Assembly (NCBI GenBank): GCA_902788345.1
Contig: CADAJP010000007.1
Coordinates: forward strand, 1 to 58,574
Length of the DNA: 58,574 bases
From: an uncultured bacterium
GTDB taxonomy: Bacteria > Cyanobacteriota > Vampirovibrionia > Gastranaerophilales > Gastranaerophilaceae
Direction: 5' to 3'
Below the pieces are notes generated by a model. The model saw only the letters and a list, made by a program, of their open reading frames with translations. It was not told the origin of the DNA and did not search any database. The position numbers were made by a program, and so were the translations under genes. This document shows, piece after piece, positions 15,642 through 22,931 of the stretch; the stretch's first letter is position 1, and each line of letters starts with the position of its first letter.

Positions 15642-16985
15642 TTAACACTTTTTAAGATTTTCAAAATCAGACAAATATTTTACAAGTTTTCTCGGATCTT
15701 TATTCCAGAAAAAATTCCATTTCTTCAAAATTACATCAGCAGGCGACATATTATTCATCGTAAATTCTTTTATCGGATTTAAGTACATATTTTCACCTGT
15801 TTGCATATTTTTGAGTGACTTTTCGGCAATTTTTATAATTTCTTTTGCATAATCACTGACATAATATTTTTTTACAGGAGTTTGCAATGCATGTTTTGGG
15901 ACATTATAACGCAGATTTGAATAGTCATTATACTGAAGATTTTTTAACAACTCCTCACATTCTTCCATCGCTGTTTTGTCATAAAATATCCCTTTATAAA
16001 TAGCCAAAACGGAATATTTTAAATCTCCTCCGACACAATCATGGTTGCGAATTTCTATAAAGTTTCTCATTCGCACTTCAGGGAAACACAAATTTGCCTG
16101 CAGCTCATAATCCTCTAAAACAGGCATTAAGCCTTTGTATCCGGTTTTCATAAATTCTTCAAAAGTTATATTGCCATCAATATCAACAGGTTGAGAATCA
16201 CGATGAATAAATATCATCGGAGTTTTCATTATGCAATCGATATAATCCTCAAATGAAAATTCTTCGCTGATTTTACCAACAAAACCGCATCTGTCATTAT
16301 CGGTATTTAACCAGCTTAAAGCCCTGAATGATTTGTAACCTGTATCCACACCGCCTCTTATTGGGGAATTTGCAAACATTGCAGTCATAAACGGAGTTAA
16401 TTTGTTTGCAAGTTTAAATTTACGCATTGCATCTTCTTCATCTTTAAAATCAATACAACACTGAATACCTGCCGTTTCACGCATCATTACATCTGATAAT
16501 ATTCCCCACAGATACTTTGCCATAATTTTATAGCGTCTTTTAGGGATGAGGTTTATTGTTTTATAAGTTGAATAAGGAGAAACCCCATAATTTAGCAATG
16601 TAATATCCTTATCCGCAATAACTGAATATAACCCTTCATTAATTTCAGTAATTTTATTTTTTATCTGTGAAATTGTATTTTCAGGTTTTAAACTTATTTC
16701 AATTTGTGAGCCAGGTTCTAGTGTAATGGTATCATGTCCTTTCGCCAAACCTACGATGTTTGATCCGTCAACGATATAATCCCAGGAATTTTCAGAAGCA
16801 AAAGCCCTTAAGATTGCATTTACCCCATCTGCATCCCAATAATCGACAGCTTTTAAAGAAGTTTTTGAAATAGGTAAACGCTCATACTCCATCCCGATTT
16901 TATAATCAACCGGTCTTGTATAGCCTTTTGTATATAATTTTAAAATATCACTTTTTTCAAGAACAGAAGTATTTAAGTTTAGCAT
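15642..16985 (-). CDS. gshA: Glutamate-cysteine ligase, GCS2 (plant/proteobacterial) type
   Basis: About 447 residues. It ligates glutamate and cysteine to gamma-glutamylcysteine, the first step to glutathione. Family blocks are GMEYERLP, the ATP/Glu-binding ITLEPGSQIEIS, MRETAGIQCCIDF and NSPIRGGVDTGYKS. Two ATGs are adjacent (16988, 16985); AAGGG spaces better with the second. No glutathione synthetase gene lies nearby, so the end product could be gamma-glutamylcysteine itself or gshB may be elsewhere. It is divergent from rsmA. Confidence 0.88.
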   Translation of the reverse strand: MLNLNTSVLEKSDILKLYTKGYTRPVDYKIGMEYERLPISKTSLKAVDYWDADGVNAILRAFASENSWDYIVDGSNIVGLAKGHDTITLEPGSQIEISLKPENTISQIKNKITEINEGLYSVIADKDITLLNYGVSPYSTYKTINLIPKRRYKIMAKYLWGILSDVMMRETAGIQCCIDFKDEEDAMRKFKLANKLTPFMTAMFANSPIRGGVDTGYKSFRALSWLNTDNDRCGFVGKISEEFSFEDYIDCIMKTPMIFIHRDSQPVDIDGNITFEEFMKTGYKGLMPVLEDYELQANLCFPEVRMRNFIEIRNHDCVGGDLKYSVLAIYKGIFYDKTAMEECEELLKNLQYNDYSNLRYNVPKHALQTPVKKYYVSDYAKEIIKIAEKSLKNMQTGENMYLNPIKEFTMNNMSPADVILKKWNFFWNKDPRKLVKYLSDFENLKKC

Positions 16986-17070
16986 CATTATCCCTTTTCA
17001 ACCTTATATTATCATAACAATATTTAAAATAACAAATAAAAGATTTTAAACATTACCTTTCTTGTGATAT

Positions 17071-17076
17071 TATAAT
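17071..17076 (+). promoter_or_regulatory. -10 box of rsmA, leaderless arrangement
   Basis: A perfect TATAAT ends seven bases before the ATG of rsmA and no ribosome site is present. No good -35 box is visible. Confidence 0.6.
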
Positions 17077-17083
17077 CGGTAAG

Positions 17084-17923
17084 ATGAATTACTTTGAACG
17101 GGCAAGATACTTTAGAACAAAAAAAAGACTGGGACAAAATTTTCTTATTGACGGAGAAGTTATCGCAGATATTATTGAATATGCAAATATTTCACCAAAC
17201 GACACCGTTCTTGAAATAGGCCCCGGGGTTGGCTTTGTAACAGAACAGCTTGTTAAACATGCAAAACAAGTTATAGCTGTTGAACTTGATGAAGAAGCCA
17301 TAAAAGAACTCAAAAAAATCGAAGCTCCGAATTTAGAGATTATCCACAAGGATATTTTAAAAACTGATTTATCAACATTGTGCGAAGGCAAAATAAAAGT
17401 TGTTGCCAATATTCCGTATTACATAACAAGCCCGATTATTGCACATTTGTTGGGCGAAATTGATGATTTAAACAACAAAAACAGGCAGAAAATTACAGAT
17501 ATTATTTTAATGGTTCAGGAAGAAGTTGCCCAAAGGATGACTGCAACAGAAAAATCTCAAGGAAAACAGTATGGTTTATTAACAATATTGTCTCAATTTT
17601 GGGCAGATGTTAAATATTTGAAAACAGTCGGCAGAAAATGTTTTTACCCTGCACCGAAAGTAACATCTGCACTTGTTCAATTAAAAGTAAAAGAAAAACC
17701 TCTTTTAGAATTATCTGATTATACACATTTCAGAAAAACAGTAAGGGCAGGCTTTGCACAAAGACGCAAAAACATTAAAAATTGTCTTCTTCAGGGCGGA
17801 TTTTCAAAAGAAAATATCAGCAAATCTTTAACAGAACTGGGAATAGAAGAAAATACCAGAGGTGAAAAACTCTCTATAGAAACCTTTGGAAAATTATCTG
17901 AAACATTGTTAAAAAATGCATAA
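17084..17923 (+). CDS. rsmA: 16S rRNA A1518/A1519 dimethyltransferase RsmA (KsgA)
   Basis: A 279-residue SAM-dependent enzyme that dimethylates two adenosines in the 3' hairpin of 16S rRNA during 30S assembly. RLGQNFLID is the N-terminal signature, VLEIGPGVGFVTEQL is the SAM loop, and VVANIPYYITSPII contains the catalytic NxPY. FYPAPKVTSALVQL and FAQRRKNIKNCL are the C-terminal family blocks. It starts with MNYFERARYF at an ATG seven bases after TATAAT. Confidence 0.96.
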   Translation: MNYFERARYFRTKKRLGQNFLIDGEVIADIIEYANISPNDTVLEIGPGVGFVTEQLVKHAKQVIAVELDEEAIKELKKIEAPNLEIIHKDILKTDLSTLCEGKIKVVANIPYYITSPIIAHLLGEIDDLNNKNRQKITDIILMVQEEVAQRMTATEKSQGKQYGLLTILSQFWADVKYLKTVGRKCFYPAPKVTSALVQLKVKEKPLLELSDYTHFRKTVRAGFAQRRKNIKNCLLQGGFSKENISKSLTELGIEENTRGEKLSIETFGKLSETLLKNA

Positions 17924-17948
17924 TAATTATACATAAGGGGTGTTGGTT

Positions 17949-18998
17949 ATGAACGAAGATTTTTCAAACGCTATATATAAGTATGGTAAAGATATTGTAT
18001 GGTCGCTACCTTGTTTATTCCAATATGAACCTTTATTTGGATTTTTTCAGTTTTCTTTAAGCTATATGGGATTAGATTTAATAAACGCCAATATATTTGG
18101 TTCCCCTGCGACTGTCTGGTCAGGCGGTCGAGCTCCTGCAATCGAAACAAGAATTACCAGAGAAAAATTAAAAAAACTTTTTAATTACATTCAGGAAAGA
18201 AACGGGACACCAACTTTTACCTTTTCAAGAGTAGATATCACAAAAGAAGATTTAAAAGACGAATATGCCAATTATCTCCTTGATTTTGGAATAGAACACG
18301 GTGCAAGGTTTATTGTATCCTCGGATATCCTAAAAGATTATATAAAAAATAAAAGTCCGGAAACTGAAGTTGTAGCATCTGTTTTAAAAGCGATATACAG
18401 ATTTCAAGGCTCTGAAAAAATAGAAGAACCGACACCCGAAGCAGAAACAGAATATTATAATAAACTGCTTAAAGAATATGATATTGTAGTTGTAAGACCT
18501 GAATATTCTAAACTTGTCCTGACACAAAATCCGGAACTTATAGACGATATTTCAAGAATAGAAGTTCTGATAAATCAAACCTGCATAAAAAATTGTCCCA
18601 ATGCCCCGCTGCACAATGAAATACTAACAGCTCAGCATTTAGGCACGCATGTACAAGAAGAAGAATTATTCTTTTGCTACAAAGAAAAATTCCAGAACGC
18701 AGAGTTATACAGATATAATGTCGCCCATACATACAAAGAAGTATCAAAGTTAGTAAAATCAGGTGTTAAACATTTAAAATTACAAGGGCGGGGAGAACCT
18801 GTTCCATACTATGAAAATGCAGTACATTTGGCAATCGAAATGTTTAATCTGGAAGGGCCGAATATATTTTTATTAAATCCTGATAATTTGACGCAATCAT
18901 CAAAAATATTTTATCAGGAAGTTGACAAAGAAAGACAATGGTACTATAAAGACGCATTCATCGGATTACGAATTTTACAAGATAAATTTATCCGTTAA
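17949..18998 (+). CDS. Hypothetical protein, possibly peptidase-U32-like
   Basis: A 349-residue soluble protein starting at the ATG at 17949, with AAGGGG eight bases upstream; the GTG at 17940 overlaps that site. The block ISRIEVLINQTCIKNCPNAPLHNE, the upstream YDIVVVRPEYSK and the downstream VKHLKLQGRGEPVPYYENAV are reminiscent of U32-family TIM-barrel proteins. Those carry clustered cysteines, and some modify tRNA or quinones. The match is partial and from memory. It lies 25 bases after rsmA and is probably cotranscribed with it. Confidence 0.65.
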   Translation: MNEDFSNAIYKYGKDIVWSLPCLFQYEPLFGFFQFSLSYMGLDLINANIFGSPATVWSGGRAPAIETRITREKLKKLFNYIQERNGTPTFTFSRVDITKEDLKDEYANYLLDFGIEHGARFIVSSDILKDYIKNKSPETEVVASVLKAIYRFQGSEKIEEPTPEAETEYYNKLLKEYDIVVVRPEYSKLVLTQNPELIDDISRIEVLINQTCIKNCPNAPLHNEILTAQHLGTHVQEEELFFCYKEKFQNAELYRYNVAHTYKEVSKLVKSGVKHLKLQGRGEPVPYYENAVHLAIEMFNLEGPNIFLLNPDNLTQSSKIFYQEVDKERQWYYKDAFIGLRILQDKFIR

Positions 18999-19008
18999 AT
19001 ATTGCAAT

Positions 19009-19036
19009 AAAAAAGGCAGGATATTTGTCCTACCTA
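19009..19036 (-). terminator. Intrinsic terminator (leftward)
   Basis: Read on the - strand, GTAGGA/TCCTGC form a stem (one G-T pair) followed by a run of six T. It lies between the converging genes ending at 18998 and 19065. Confidence 0.65.
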
Positions 19037-19064
19037 CCAAATTTCACACACTAATTTTCTACTA

Positions 19065-19424
19065 CTACGGGGTATGTTTAAATAAACCTTTTAATTTTGT
19101 CCAAGCACTCTTTAAAGGAGATGTTGCTTTGGATATCACACTTTTTGTCAATGCAGAACCTTTCTTAATTCCCAAAAATCCGAGTCCTGCTAATACCAAA
19201 CCGGCTAAAATTGTTTTAATAACAGCTTTTTCTCTTTGCTGCTTTGGAGTTTCAAAACTGTCAACTAACGGTTGTCCGGCATTCATAGTAACACCGTTCA
19301 TATAAAGTTCCGGCATTCCGGTAATCGGATCGATACTGGTAGGATACATGCGTTTTATTTGTGCTGTACCTATATCTTCACCATACAATGGATTTACTAC
19401 ATTATACATATAACCGTTAAACAT
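19065..19424 (-). CDS. Small hypothetical protein with C-terminal membrane helix
   Basis: A 119-residue protein. The N-terminal 60 residues are polar and rich in Tyr, Asn and Met. A hydrophobic helix at about 68-87 (AVIKTILAGLVLAGLGFLGI) follows, and the tail is basic (KSAWTKLKGLFKHTP). AAAGGTTAG lies before the ATG and a terminator follows, which supports a real monocistronic gene. No family recognised. Confidence 0.65.
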   Translation of the reverse strand: MFNGYMYNVVNPLYGEDIGTAQIKRMYPTSIDPITGMPELYMNGVTMNAGQPLVDSFETPKQQREKAVIKTILAGLVLAGLGFLGIKKGSALTKSVISKATSPLKSAWTKLKGLFKHTP

Positions 19425-19520
19425 AAAAACTAACCTTTACCTTTACATATATATAAAGTATTTTTGTGTAAAATAATTTACTTTTTTCTAAAAATCTGCT
19501 TAAATATTCTTAACAATATA

Positions 19521-19610
19521 AAAAGGAATAAGGAAATATGGGAATAAGGGAATAGGGAAATAAGTTCATTTCAAAACTAATCAGTAGTTTCCTATTAAAA
19601 ATATTTCTTA
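19521..19610. repeat. Dispersed palindromic repeat, copy 1 (partial)
   Basis: The block around AATAGGGAAATAAGTTCATTTC (19550-19572), followed by GTTTCCTATT (19587-19596), matches the reverse complement of the right half of the element at 25737-25875. A full opposite arm is not seen here, so this copy is probably truncated. It lies in the 200-base gap before the gene at 19626. Confidence 0.55.
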
Positions 19611-19625
19611 AAAGAGAGGTCTATT

Positions 19626-19934
19626 ATGAACATGTTTAAACGTTGGTATGATGCGGATGCTGTAGTAAGTAAAGTTATCAATGACATGGAAAAAGCTCAG
19701 GAAGAAGTCCAAATAAGATGCGCAGAATACATTATTGATGACTTATTAAAAGATGTCGAGCTTAAAAATCTCAGCCTTGATGATCAATATAACTACATCA
19801 TGAGAAGATGGTACGATAAAAACATCAAGGTATCACATGCTATTGAATATTTAAGACTATGTCCGGATGATATAAGACGCGAAGTTGCACTAAAAGTTCA
19901 AAAATTCTTGAAAAAAATCTCTAAAGAATGTTAA
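19626..19934 (+). CDS. Small hypothetical helical protein
   Basis: A 102-residue protein, charged and predicted mostly helical, with no membrane segment. It opens MNMFKRWYDAD, and a second RRWYDKN motif at about 59-65 suggests two similar halves. AGAGAGG lies before the ATG. The 3' end overlaps the convergent tatD by four bases. No family recognised. Confidence 0.65.
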   Translation: MNMFKRWYDADAVVSKVINDMEKAQEEVQIRCAEYIIDDLLKDVELKNLSLDDQYNYIMRRWYDKNIKVSHAIEYLRLCPDDIRREVALKVQKFLKKISKEC

Positions 19935-20701
19935 ATGTCAAAAATTTTTAATGCATTTTGAGTTGCAGCATTTGCAACTTCATCTGTGGATATGCCTCTT
20001 TGATTTGCAATTTCCTGTGCGACATATTTGATATAGGCAGGCTGATTTTCTTTACCCCTGAAAGGTACGGGAGTAAGATACGGATCATCTGTTTCAAGTA
20101 AAAGGTACTCAAGCGGAATATTTTGGGCGACTTCTTTTACCTTAATTGCATTTTTAAATGTTACAACCCCGCCAATAGCAATATATATACCGAGTTTTAT
20201 ACATTCTTTGGCAAAATCCAAACTCCCGGAATAACAATGCATTATAGCTGTAGAGTTTTTATTATATTTTTTAAGAATGTCTAATGTATCACCAAAAGCC
20301 TCTCTGCAGTGAATATTTAGGGGCAAATTCATTTCATTTGCAAATTCAATCTGTTTTATAAATACTTCCTTTTGAAGCTCGACAAAAGATTTATCCCAAT
20401 AATAATCTAAACCGACTTCTCCGACACCGATAATTTTTGGATTATTTTTGATAATATTTTCCATATCCAAAAGAGTCTTGTCGCTAAAACATTTTACTTC
20501 TTCGGGGAAAACACCGACATAACCGTAAATATTATCATACTTTTTTACAAGCTCATCAACTTCAAAAATACTTTTATCATCATAAGAAGGCACAATAATT
20601 GTAATGTTTTCGTCCTTACAATTTTTCACCGCCTGCTCTACGGATAATTCTTTAAGCATATTTACATGTGAATGAGTATTTATAATATAAGGCGTTTCCA
20701 T
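19931..20701 (-). CDS. tatD: TatD-family metal-dependent hydrolase
   Basis: A 256-residue TIM-barrel hydrolase of the TatD DNase family. The HxH metal site is NTHSHVN, followed by GVGEVGLDYYWD (Glu ligand), NIHCREAF and MHCYSGS (His ligands) and LLLETDDPYLTP (catalytic Asp). Relatives degrade single-stranded DNA or proofread D-aminoacyl-tRNA. The ATG lies six bases after TAGAAT on the - strand with no ribosome site. The start is only 41 bases from the divergent gatD start. Confidence 0.92.
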   Translation of the reverse strand: METPYIINTHSHVNMLKELSVEQAVKNCKDENITIIVPSYDDKSIFEVDELVKKYDNIYGYVGVFPEEVKCFSDKTLLDMENIIKNNPKIIGVGEVGLDYYWDKSFVELQKEVFIKQIEFANEMNLPLNIHCREAFGDTLDILKKYNKNSTAIMHCYSGSLDFAKECIKLGIYIAIGGVVTFKNAIKVKEVAQNIPLEYLLLETDDPYLTPVPFRGKENQPAYIKYVAQEIANQRGISTDEVANAATQNALKIFDI

Positions 20702-20707
20702 GATTAA

Positions 20708-20736
20708 ATTCTAACATAAATATTTTGTAGTATAAT
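20708..20736. promoter_or_regulatory. Back-to-back -10 boxes for tatD and gatD
   Basis: On the - strand TAGAAT (20708-20713) ends six bases before the tatD ATG. On the + strand TATAAT (20731-20736) ends six bases before the gatD ATG. Both transcripts are predicted to be leaderless from a 41-base intergenic region. Each promoter's -35 region would overlap the other's -10 box. Confidence 0.6.
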
Positions 20737-20742
20737 TTTGTT

Positions 20743-21477
20743 ATGGAAGAAAAGGGTTTAAAAATTTCTATAGCACATTTATATCCCAAACTGCTTAATT
20801 TATACGGGGACAGAGGAAATGTAATTACTCTTATAAAAAGATGTCAGTGGCGCGGAATAGAAGTAGATTTTGAAGAAATTAATATCGGGGATAATATAAA
20901 AGACCACGATTTGTACTTTATTGGCGGCGGTCAGGACAAACAACAGGAAGAAGTGAAAGATGAACTTTTTTCAAAGAAAAATGAACTGCTAGCCCAAAGA
21001 GATGACGGAGCGGTATTTTTAGGTATTTGCGGAGGATATCAGTTATTCGGGCATTATTATAAACCGCACGGAAAAGATAAACTTGAAGGTATTTCACTTA
21101 TGGATGCCTACACAGTCGCAGGGAATAAAAGATTTATCGGAAATGTAACCGTTAAAACAGATTTTTTAACTCCGGATACACTTGTCGGATTTGAAAATCA
21201 CAGCGGGCTTACATATTTAGAAGGAGATTCAAAACCTCTTGGTAAAACCGTTGTAGGTAACGGAAACAACGGCAAAGATAAGTTTGAGGGCGGAAGGTAC
21301 AAAAATGTTTTTGGAACTTATTTACACGGTTCTTTACTCCCTAAAAACCCACATTTTGCAGATTATCTGATTAGTTTGGCTCTTGAAAAAAGATATGGCA
21401 AAAAAATTATTTTATCAGAACTTGAGGACAGTTTTGAAACCGAAGCACATAAATCAGTAATCGGAAAAGCATACTAA
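20743..21477 (+). CDS. gatD: Lipid II isoglutaminyl synthase glutaminase subunit GatD
   Basis: A 244-residue class I glutamine amidotransferase of the CobB/CobQ type. It supplies ammonia to MurT, which amidates the alpha-carboxyl of D-Glu in lipid II. The nucleophile is Cys96 in LGICGGYQ and the catalytic histidine is His195 in GTYLHGSLLPKNP. FENHSG and the N-terminal LYPKLLNLYGDRGN match GatD. Length equals known GatD proteins. MurT, normally adjacent, is not in the window. Predicted leaderless from TATAAT at 20731. Confidence 0.88.
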   Translation: MEEKGLKISIAHLYPKLLNLYGDRGNVITLIKRCQWRGIEVDFEEINIGDNIKDHDLYFIGGGQDKQQEEVKDELFSKKNELLAQRDDGAVFLGICGGYQLFGHYYKPHGKDKLEGISLMDAYTVAGNKRFIGNVTVKTDFLTPDTLVGFENHSGLTYLEGDSKPLGKTVVGNGNNGKDKFEGGRYKNVFGTYLHGSLLPKNPHFADYLISLALEKRYGKKIILSELEDSFETEAHKSVIGKAY

Positions 21478-21506
21478 AAAAGCAGGATTTTTAACCCTGC
21501 TTTTTA
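21477..21506. terminator. Bidirectional intrinsic terminator
   Basis: AGCAGG/CCTGCT stem with A-runs before and T-runs after serves both the rightward gatD and the leftward transporter gene ending at 21526. Confidence 0.75.
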
Positions 21507-21525
21507 TTATAATTAAATCATTTTA

Positions 21526-22860
21526 TTAGTGTAAAAACCTGAAATATAAATATACAGAACTTAATGTTAATGATATAAATGTAACCAAAGCACCATATTT
21601 CATAAATCTTAGGAATGAAATTTTATAGCCTTTTGAAGCCGCGGTTTCACTAACCAAAACATTTGCAGCTGCACCGATTATTGTGAGATTTCCGCCCAAA
21701 CACGCACCTAATGATAATGCCCACCACAAAGCATGAACATGCCCTGTTATTGCATTTGGATTTGCAGGGTTTATCAGTTCCGAAATCAACGGAGCCATTG
21801 TTGCGGTATATGGAATATTATCAATAATACCCGATAAAAGACCTGAAGCCCATAAAATAATCATAGTCGCAACATTCAAACTTCCATGAGTTAAAGTAAT
21901 TAAACCATCTGCAAGAAACTTTATACCGCCATTTGCTTCAAATCCGCCAATTATAATGAATAAGCCGACAAAAAAGAAAATCGTTAACCATTCAACATCT
22001 TTATAAATTTCTTTCGGCTGTTCAAATAATAACAAAAATGCTGCACCTGCAACTGCAAATGCAAATGCGGGTATATGAGTAATGTCATGAGTTACAAAAC
22101 CCAGAATTACAAGCAAAATCGTAATAACAGAACGAATCATTAATTTTTTATCAGTTATCGTCTGGGAATTATCAATAGTCGCAATTTTTTGCATAACTTC
22201 AGGAGTTGCCTTCAAACCTTTTCGGAATAAAAAGATTAAAATACCTACTGTAACCAAGAATATTACGGTAATTACAGGTGTCAATTCATTCACAAAATCC
22301 ATAAAACTAAGGCCTGCACGAGTACCGATTATAATATTCGGCGGGTCGCCGATTAAAGTCGCAGTACCCCCGATATTAGATGCTAATACCTCTGTAATTA
22401 AAAACGGCACAGGATCGGTATCAAATTCTTTTGCAATAATAAATGTAATAGGCATCATCAAAACAACTGTTGTAACATTATCCAAAAATGCAGATGCTAT
22501 TGCTGTAAATGCGGCAAGTGCAAATAAAACTGTTTTCGGATGGCCTTTTGTCAAATGTAGCAGCTCCAATGCCAGCCATTTAAAAACACCGCTTCTGCTT
22601 GCAATATGAACAATAATCATCATGCCGATTAACAGAAATATTACCTGAAAATCAACATGAGCAAACACCCCTTTTATCAATGTATGTGTTTCTTTGTCAA
22701 AGTGAGTTTCAAATGGAATCAAGCCCAAAAGCATCGTCAATGATGCACCTGCAAGCGCAACAACAGATTTTTGGATTTTTTCGCTTGCAATAAAGACATA
22801 GGCAATTACGAGAATTAAGCCTGATATAAGCATAGCATTATTATGAATAAAATTTAACAT
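21526..22860 (-). CDS. ArsB/NhaD-family ion transporter
   Basis: A 444-residue membrane protein with about ten to twelve hydrophobic segments, belonging to the ion transporter superfamily that includes ArsB, NhaD and SLC13-like carriers. Signatures are AFLDNVTTVVLMMP, GGTATLIGDPPNIIIG and, in the second half, DNIPYTATMAPLI and GACLGGNLTIIGAAANV. The two copies are the inverted halves of the fold. The substrate (Na+/H+, arsenite or an anion) cannot be decided. GAGGAAAGAAGG precedes the ATG. Confidence 0.88.
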   Translation of the reverse strand: MLNFIHNNAMLISGLILVIAYVFIASEKIQKSVVALAGASLTMLLGLIPFETHFDKETHTLIKGVFAHVDFQVIFLLIGMMIIVHIASRSGVFKWLALELLHLTKGHPKTVLFALAAFTAIASAFLDNVTTVVLMMPITFIIAKEFDTDPVPFLITEVLASNIGGTATLIGDPPNIIIGTRAGLSFMDFVNELTPVITVIFLVTVGILIFLFRKGLKATPEVMQKIATIDNSQTITDKKLMIRSVITILLVILGFVTHDITHIPAFAFAVAGAAFLLLFEQPKEIYKDVEWLTIFFFVGLFIIIGGFEANGGIKFLADGLITLTHGSLNVATMIILWASGLLSGIIDNIPYTATMAPLISELINPANPNAITGHVHALWWALSLGACLGGNLTIIGAAANVLVSETAASKGYKISFLRFMKYGALVTFISLTLSSVYLYFRFLH

Positions 22861-22931
22861 CCTTCTTTCCTCTTATCGTAAATAAATGTATATTAATCAT
22901 GTTTATTCTAACACAAACATTTATATTTAGG

